Shown here: positions 15,401 through 24,400 of the stretch, piece after piece
How positions within the stretch are numbered: position 1 is the stretch's first letter
Layout: each line of letters opens with the position of its first letter
Assembly: GCF_032854445.1 (NCBI RefSeq)
Contig: NC_088300.1
Location: forward strand, 53,540,984-53,604,983
DNA from: Liolophura sinensis
Lineage: Eukaryota; Mollusca; Polyplacophora; Chitonida; Chitonidae
Direction: 5' to 3'
Length of the DNA stretch: 64,000 nucleotides
Translations under genes and position numbers: made by a program
Notes under the pieces: generated by a model
Database searches by the model: none
What the model was told of the DNA's origin: nothing
The model's input: the letters and a program-made list of their open reading frames with translations, nothing else

Positions 15401-18400
15401 GGACTCTAGAAAATTTTCTGGCTTCAACCCTGAATATGTAACCTACCTCAGTAAAATAAAATCAGTTCATCAACTTGATTAAGCTATTTAAGGGAGTACA
15501 TATATGATCAAAGTCATCAATTGGTGTCCCTGGTTACCATCCTAATTTTGCTATACGTCTACATGGATGTTATGTCTTTACAGCACATATTTTATAGCAA
15601 ACTCCACAAATCTTCGCATAAACTTCACAAACCAATGCAACTTGTTTTGGATATAACACATGCAATAGCGCGGGCCTCCTTCCTAGGGCATCACTCCAAC
15701 ACAGGCAGACAGCAATCTCATGTGCCCATGCCTTTGCGTAATCTTTCACACTTTTGTCTTATCATATGTCGCATCTAAATAAAAGTCACATCTAAATAAC
15801 ATGTATTTATATTACTGTAAGGATCGTGTCAGCCTCATATCGAAAGAACTGAAAAAGACAATGACAGCCTGAAACACGTACAGTGTTTTCAGGACAGAAG
15901 CAGGCATCACCATGCTGCAGACCTTTCACCGTAGGCTACTTCTGGCTGACAGATACGTAGGCCTGGTCAGAACAATCAGTGTTTTCAACCAGCAACTTCA
16001 AATGACTGATGCATTCTTTAAAAATCTGACTGGTGTGTTCATGTAGTTTTCAAGACTAGCCCACATTAGTCATTGATTGTCTACAGACTTAAAACTTAAG
16101 ATTTTCAAAACCATACATTCTGTGTCCGTTAATAAAACTTGACACTTGTGAGTATTGTTTTCTTTTTTTTTTCTTTTTTTTTTTTTTAATTGGTGTTTTA
16201 CGCCGTACTCAAGAATGGTGGGCGGAAAAAGGGCGCAGCCCAGGGGAAACCCACGACCATCCGCAGGTTGCTGACAAACCTTCCCACATACGGCCGGAGA
16301 GGAAGCCAGCATGAGCTGGACTTGAACTCACAACGACCGCATTGGTGAGGGACTCCTGGGTCATTACGCTGCGCTAGCGCACTAACCAACTGAGCCACGG
16401 AGGCCCCAGTATTGTTTTCTTACTTCAGTACCACATGCCTATTTATGGTTACATGTCAATTTTATACCCATGTATTTGGTGGCAAAATTCAGTTAAAAAC
16501 TGAAAACCCGGGTAAAAAAACTCAACTCTGCATTTTCCTGGTACAAATACTCAAATTTTTAGATAAAAACTCATTTGAATTCTAAAATATATGCATAGCG
16601 ATAAGTGGTCGACTTCAGTCGCCATATGCTCCATGCGTGACAAGCTGAAGTGATCATGCGTGTATTGGCTGTAATTAAATTAAAATTAGGCTTTAAATAT
16701 ATTCAAACCATGGTGATAAGGTTTATTGAGTATAAAACAAAGTGAGAGTTCATTCATATTTAGTATGATCAATCTTCAGTATGCTAGGAAAAAGAAAGAA
16801 AAGTATACAATAAGTGCTGGCATCCAATGAATGTTGCTATGATACACGCTATCCCATAGGCTGTGTGTCTTCTGTGGACAAATGAGAGAGCTTCTAACAA
16901 ATTCTGAACTGTATACAACACAATGGCATTTCACAACTGCAGCAGTTTCTGACTGGGTACAGAAGATGAAAACCAAAAACAATCCAGAACTAATCGTGTT
17001 GCTTAACAGCGTGAAGGACTGGCTCCAATAATGGTGAATTTATATGTTTAAAGTTGAACTGTTCAAAAAGTAGGACTACAGGTACTCTCTCGACCATCAA
17101 AGGGCGGTGCGAAAACAAGTGACACCTCTTAGGCTCCTTGAATACTGCTCACAGCATGGGCGAATGTCATCTTATTACACAGTGAGTAATCCATCCCCCC
17201 TTGTTTTAATCTCTGATCCAGATTGTGAGGATTAGCGACACCGCAGGAAACAAGAGGATTATAGATAATCCTCTTGATAATACCTCTTGACGTGCTTGAG
17301 TAATTTCAGCCATATTATGCCGGTAACTGGGAAAATTAAACAGTTTTAAGATTTTTTTTCGAGTATTCTTACATTTTGCTTCAAAGTTTATTCAAGTTCA
17401 CAAACAAGATTTGATATCTGATTTCGTCTGGGTGTTGGTTCAAATAATGTGCTGTTAAGCATAAATTATTCCCATGAAGGCATTTTCTTGTTAAGGAGAG
17501 TCAGTGAAGAAAATATTTAAGCTCCACTATGCACAGTGAGCAAAAAAATTCAAATAAAGTGTATTGGTGCAAATGGAAAAATATTTCTTCTGTGAGAAAA
17601 CTCTTTCGAATGAATCATTTTTTCCTTCATGCATTTGATGTATGGGTGCGTTTCCTACCTGGTTTGATACATACTACAAATTCTCCACAAAGTTACACAG
17701 ACAAAATTTAACTTGTCCCAAACCATGTTTTCACGTATTACCACTTCATATGAAATTTGTAATTGTAATATTGTATTGTTGTTGTTGTTGCACATCAGTG
17801 TCAAAGTGTCAATCTGGTTTTATAAATTACTGAGACGCAGATAATTTTTCACTTACAAATGACAGAACAACGAAAACCCTCTACAGAAGAAACAAAAGAT
17901 AGGCCTATTTGTCCACTGTTAATGGGAGATGAAGAAGGAGCTAGTTTATGCAGTGATCCATTACGAATCTTGCAAGGACTCACAAGTCACAACTGGTACT
18001 TTAGAAGATATGCCACATTGCAATCAAAAAGACACACATCATATATCTCAATTTTAGATTTTAGATTCTTAATGACTAGATTTTCCATCATCAACTTTTC
18101 ACAGCCTGTGCAGGTAAGCCTGTCTACAGGTCCTCTACAAACTCTCCACAAGACCTCTAGGATCACGATAATCTCCTGTCTAGTTCTGACTTTTAGCCTG
18201 AGCTGTACTTAAAGTTCACAAACTATAGATGCCAAGAGGCAAATACAGAAAGCTGTTTTTGTTATCTCATACAGCAAATACAGGTATATGACTTACCTAT
18301 AGACAAGCTGACCATCTTCACATTCAGGACACTTCTGTAAGGCACCAAATGCCATACAGTCACTGACAAGGTCCAACAGCTGAAACCACAGTTAATAAAT

Positions 18401-21400
18401 ACAATAATGTTTGAATCTCATCTGAGCAAAAATTCTTCCCATGCTCCATTCAGAAAATATTAATTATAGTTATTATACCCTAATTGCTCAACATCTTCGC
18501 ATGGAAAAGAGCAACTTTCAGTGCAATTTATGCACTTTTTTCATCTGACTTTGTAGACAAACATGCATTGGTTGGGTTAGCCAATTTCAGGGTTTAACAC
18601 AAAAATACATTCTCAAGGGACATATAAAATATTAACTCATTTACATAACAATTTCAAAACAAATTTGAGTTTGTCTAGTATATGTTATGACCACATTACA
18701 GGATTCCCCTGAACTCACCTTAGCCCCACCTGACATCACCTCCTGGTTGTTGTACTCTAACAGGCCTTTCAGAGCATCATTGGAAACGTGCTTAGTCAGG
18801 TTGTCACGGATACTCCACAGGAGCTGACTTTGTTCCTGTAACAAAAATGACGTAAGATTTTATCATTTATACTGACTGCTGTCACATACTTCCTTGCAAT
18901 TATTTATTTATTAGATTGGTGTTTTACACTGCGCTCAAGAATACTCACATATACGAAGGAGACCACCATTATGGTGGGAGGAAATCTGGGTAAAAACCAA
19001 TGACCATCCACAGTCTGCTGGAGAGAAAGCCAGCATGAGCTGAACTTAAACTCACAGTGACCGCATTGGTGAGAGGCTCCTGGGTCATTACACTGCACTA
19101 GCATGCTAACCACCTCAGCCACTAAGACCCCACACACTGAATTTTATCAGCAAATATTGGGTTCAAACATGCTGTCTTATTTCACGTGGCAGGAACGTTG
19201 TCAGAGATAACAGAAGTACTGATAGAGTAGGACAGAATTCTCAGGAAAACTATATCGCTCCCTATCTACTATCACCTACCCTCAGAGACTTTTCCTCCTC
19301 TGTCTCAATTTTTGATTTCTTCCCTTCACTCCCGCCTTTGTTTTCTTTGGCTTTTCTTTTTTTCCTGAAACAACAACATTAATACATGTAGTGTCACCTC
19401 AAAAGCTTTCTATAAAGTATACAGTAACATATATTTATACGTATGGGTTTGGTGAAAGAAATCCCCAACAACATTATCTTCACACTAAATTTTTCCAAGA
19501 CACAATATTTATGCTACATTAGTCTGTAAATATTTAACTGCATTTAAAAAAATATTATGTTAACGGGTTGCAATGCAAAAAAAAAAATTTAAGTTGGACT
19601 GTCTGCCTATCCTGTTGGCCGCAAGGCACTGGCCAAGTGACTTCATGCCAGGAAGACCAGCCAGGATAATGTACTGACAAGTCCTTCAAAGATTTGACAA
19701 ATCCATCCACTATCCAAGCTTTTCCAGACGCCATGGTAGGACAATCTATAATTTCCCCTATGTGTACACCTCTTAATTAGCACCCTGAAAATTACAAAAG
19801 TAAAACCAATTTACAGCAAATATTTTTAAAGCATGTAAAACAACTGAGCGAGATGATGACCGATTTTCACTTACATACAGGGCAGCATAAATAACACAAA
19901 TGTGCAACCATCTGGTATGTCTGACATGAACTGGGCATCCATGGAATGATGGTAGTACCTCTGGAGAACTTTTCCATGGTTTTGCAGTCCACAGAATATA
20001 ACTTTTTATAGTCAAGTTGAGTGATACCAGCTATGACAGGAGGAATCCTGCAGTTGGGCCACCGGACTGTGAGTGGCAGTGAAGAGAACACTCAGTCGAT
20101 CAACACAGGTTGTGAGTGGCAGTGAAGAGAACACTCAGTCGATCAACACAGGTTGAAGTAGTTATCAAGCAGCTAATCTCTCCTGATTTCACACAGTATC
20201 ACCAGCAAAATAAATAAAACTTAAATCATTTCGAATGGAAACAGCAATTTGTAACTCATAAAAAAGCCCATTTAAATTTTGTCTGGGTTCATGTAATGGT
20301 CTTCAAGGTATGGCATGCAGTGGTCTCACATGCCCAGAGTGGTCTGGGCACCTACCTGCAGCCCCATGGCCGTTATAGGGCAAAGGCTGGCGACCCCCTA
20401 CAGTTGATGTCAAAGCCTGCTGTTTCAATCCAACAAGTAACTTAACAACTTCTGCATTTCAAGAAGTGAAAATCAAGACTTTCTTCTTTGTTCAACTTTA
20501 TTTTGGGGTATACGCCTTGTCTTTTGGAATTTTCTTGCAGTAGACCTGACTGAATTAGCAAGTCTCACATGACAATGATCGACTCCTCCGTAATCAAAAG
20601 GTGTTTTTTATGAGATCTTTTCCATATTTTCTCAACTTGTGGCTTTTTTAGGCCATGTTTGTAACTTCTTGTACTGCCAAGAACATACTCCTTTCAGCTC
20701 ATGCATCGCTCCCTACCTTTCACATTACATCATTGCCACCACGAGACAAACTTGACCTTTGGAACTTCACCACTTGTGTCCTCCCAGGGAACTATTCAAT
20801 CAGCAATCATCAATAGAATTTTCTAGGTGTTGGTTAGAATCGTATTGCACACACTCTAGATAAAGAAAATGCATGTGTATAAAGTATTATAACGGACATA
20901 TGTGGAGACGGATTGTTCGTGTTTACTGACATCACTTCCTGCCTCATCACCATGACACCAGTGACCTCAGCCTCATTCCGTACAAGAGTTCTGTACAAAA
21001 TTTGCTATTGGTGGCAGTGATGTACAGCTAAAAGGTAGAAAGTGAGTAAAAATATGCGTCATGAAGTCACAAGGTCATGGGTGGCTCAATCGGAGTGGAG
21101 TAAATTTTCTGATGTTTGGTTACCATTTTTCTTCTGTTTTCAACCTTTTAAATGATCAAAAACAATTGAGGGGACATCATGTGCATTCTCTACTTCATCT
21201 TACTTCAGCCATGTCAGATACTTACCAGAACACTGGTATTAAATGCGTTATTTATATGTATTGAAGATATGATTTTATCACATTACATGAATTTATGTAG
21301 TATGACAATCTGTCAAAAATTTCTCATTCATGCACTCACTTCTTTTCACCCTTGCCTAATACATTGATTATCTCATCCTTGTCTTCCTTTTTCAACTTGC

Positions 21401-24400
21401 TAAATCCAACAATGCTAAAAACCAAAAAAATAAACAAGTTAATGAAACAGTACAAAATATCCACAACATTTACACCAGGAAAGTAATACAGGTACATTTT
21501 ATTATTATTTTTAAGCAAAAACGGAAAAGTTTCAGAAACACATGTGACAGAATCTACAAGGTGGATCAACTTAAAGGATACATGAAAAGGAACTATAAAA
21601 CACAGATTATGTTTCCATACCAAATGAAGAAAATGCCCTGGAAATTTTGTTAAAAATTTTTTAGTTTGAGGGTATTTTTATACCTGTGAATTACCCCTCT
21701 ATATTATGGAAAATTTATGTCAACGGTCAGATTTTTCACAAATTATGTCATCGCTGATCTTGCTCAGAACTCAGTAAACAGCCTCGAAATCCACCAAGCC
21801 CGGTGAACTGTGTCGCTACAGCATGGGCAAGGTGACATGTACACAAATACTGCATGGCTTCTTCGGACCAGCTTAACGCCCCCTCTGCACCCTACACCCG
21901 TTGCCCATGCGGTCTGTTCCCCACACTGCCGCCCCTATTCAGCCTGACCCGTTCGGTCTGTCCCCTCCACAGTTCTTTTTAAACAGGGGTCATCGCTGAC
22001 ATCATTACTGCAAGCTACTTCATTTCTGGACTGACCACTGGTGCCTTAAGAAAACTGTACTCTAAAGCCATTCCCCCCCACCCCCCCACCCCCACAGTGA
22101 AAGTTGAAAACTTTGTTTGTGCTGTTACATGTTATTACACATGATAATCTGTACATTAAAAAATAAATCCAAGGCGTTTCATGTATCCTTTAAACAACAC
22201 ACCCCAATTACATGATTGTTACTTTGAGTCAGGTACAGTGAACAAATCAACACTTCCCACAAAGACATTCCTATTTAATCATATTACAGTCAAAATGTGC
22301 TCTGTCAAACTACTGGGCAAAAATTGGGTTTCGAGAAAAACGTCTCTGCATAAACTGCTAATACGAAAGGATTATTGGTCTAGAATCTGCTGAAAGTTGA
22401 CATCCACAATCATACCTGTCAGGGCTCAGATCAGTGCCAAACCCCAACTCATCCCTGTTCTCAGCAAAACATGCTAGGTGGTACCATAGGTCTTGAGGGC
22501 CATACATCTTTGCCCGTTCAGAGCTGAAATCTTTTTTGGACACGCGCACAACATCCTTTGAAAGAAGAAATATGTACAAAGTAAATGAAAAAGAAATTAC
22601 CTCAGTTGATTTCATTTTTTGATTTTCAACTCCACTTCTATTTTGTGTTTCACTGCCAAGCTAACACTAAAATATCCAAAAAAGGAATAAAAATAAAATT
22701 AGAAACTCGCCTCTTTATTTTGTCCGATACTGATGTTTTTTTCATTTTCCTGTTGTCTAAGACTTTCCCCTTGTAAATGTCTTCAACAGGATAAATTAGT
22801 GTTATAGTCTACACTCCTCCCAAATTACATGATTTTAAAATTTTACTTTAAATTTTATGACCACCTCCATATAATAAAAAGAATTACTTATCTTCATTCG
22901 CACATCTGAAATCTAAAAACTGAATACAAGAAATTCTTACAGAACTATTTTCTAAATGTACAAACTACAACCTCAACAGTTTAAATTGTCACATCATGTT
23001 TGAATGAATGGATGGAATGTTTTGACACTATTGTGTACGCAACATGTTTAAATCCGGTATGAGTACTGTACTCGGCACACTGGGGTAATACTTCGCTTAA
23101 TACCAAAATTATTTGTCTTTGACTTTTGATCTCTGACCTTATCAATCTTTTCCTCACACCCTCTACATGTGCTCCTTGAGGATTTGGCATACTCCGCTTT
23201 AAAATCTCCCTGCTGAGCTGCCCCAGCTCCGTCGTCTCCACCACCACCACCACCACCTGGTGGACAGAACATGCAGGTCAATAAAGTTTAACTAGCCTGC
23301 TCAGCTTTACAATATTTTGAAAAAGTATAAAGTTGCTCTTCCTCTCCAGCCGTACGTGGGAAGGTCTGGCAACAACACGTGGATGGTTGTGGGTTTCCAA
23401 CGGGTTCTGGCTCATTTCCTCCTATCATAATGTTGGCTGTCTTCATGTAAGTGAAATATTTTTGATTACACCAATGAAATAAATAATAAGAAAGCAATTT
23501 GTCCCAGGGGCAATTAAAAAAGTTAATGTTGACCCAAATTAAACCTTTCAAATTTTGACGTCACAAATTTTAACACTCTGAAAACCAGTTAGGACCATTT
23601 TCGAGAGACTAACAATTTCTTCAGCTAACTCGAGACAAATAGTGCAATTCAGAGGGTTCTGTGGTCTTCTTGTACAATCCCTACCCGAGCCTTCGATCTT
23701 CTCCTTGATCTTTTGTTGATCCTCCCAGCGCAGGCTGTCAAAGCCATGGATCTCCTGAGGATCGCTCACACACGATTTCTCTTCCAGAAACATGCATAAT
23801 GATTCCAGTTCGGAATCTACAACATCAGATATACATGTAAGCAATATGTAGCTGTTGACATATTCTACAAAAAGTGTGCTTTTCAGGGCAGATTTTGCTC
23901 TGGCACACCTAGCTAATAGCACAGCCAAAAATCAAGAATTTTCCACTTATAAAATGTGATGGCGGTCCGTTTTAATAACGAGCGGAGAATGCAAGTACCC
24001 AAAGTTACTGACAAATTCCCTGTCCTATGCCAGGTGTAATACCAAATCTATTATTTTCCTACTAAATCCATGCAGTGTCTACAATGTATTGGGCACATAT
24101 TCCTGATGAAGAGTTACTTTCATAAACATATTAGATGCTGAACTGAAATACATCTAGTTGATACAGCTTTCACATAATTTACATCGAAGTCTCGGCTCTC
24201 GACAACTTACCTTTCCATCAAACATGGGAGACTGAAACAGAAATAATTCCAGTTTGAATGACTTTATCAAACAGGATAAAATATAAGTGAAACGGGTTAT
24301 TGAATTTAACTGAATTCAAAATTTTTAGAACTCATATATGCTCCAGAGAGTCACCAAATCAAGAGAGCACCAGACAAATCAGTGCACGTGGGAGACAGAG

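Larger units (their letters stand above)
12888..18296. other. PARP1 intron 9, 5.4 kb
   Basis: Holds the full-length SINE at 16.2 kb and the dispersed repeat at 13.2 kb. The rest is AT-rich sequence in which I recognise nothing; ORFs at 15.5 and 17.9 kb (85 and 117 codons) look random. Confidence 0.7.

Noticed and set aside
16198-16398. [23 protein letters not shown]...
   Set aside because: Lies wholly inside the SINE; the same kind of spurious peptide appears in the SINE copy at 18.9 kb.
22981-23256. [23 protein letters not shown] in another frame
   Set aside because: Shadow of PARP1 exon 4; the poly-Val is the GGT-repeat poly-Gly linker read out of frame.
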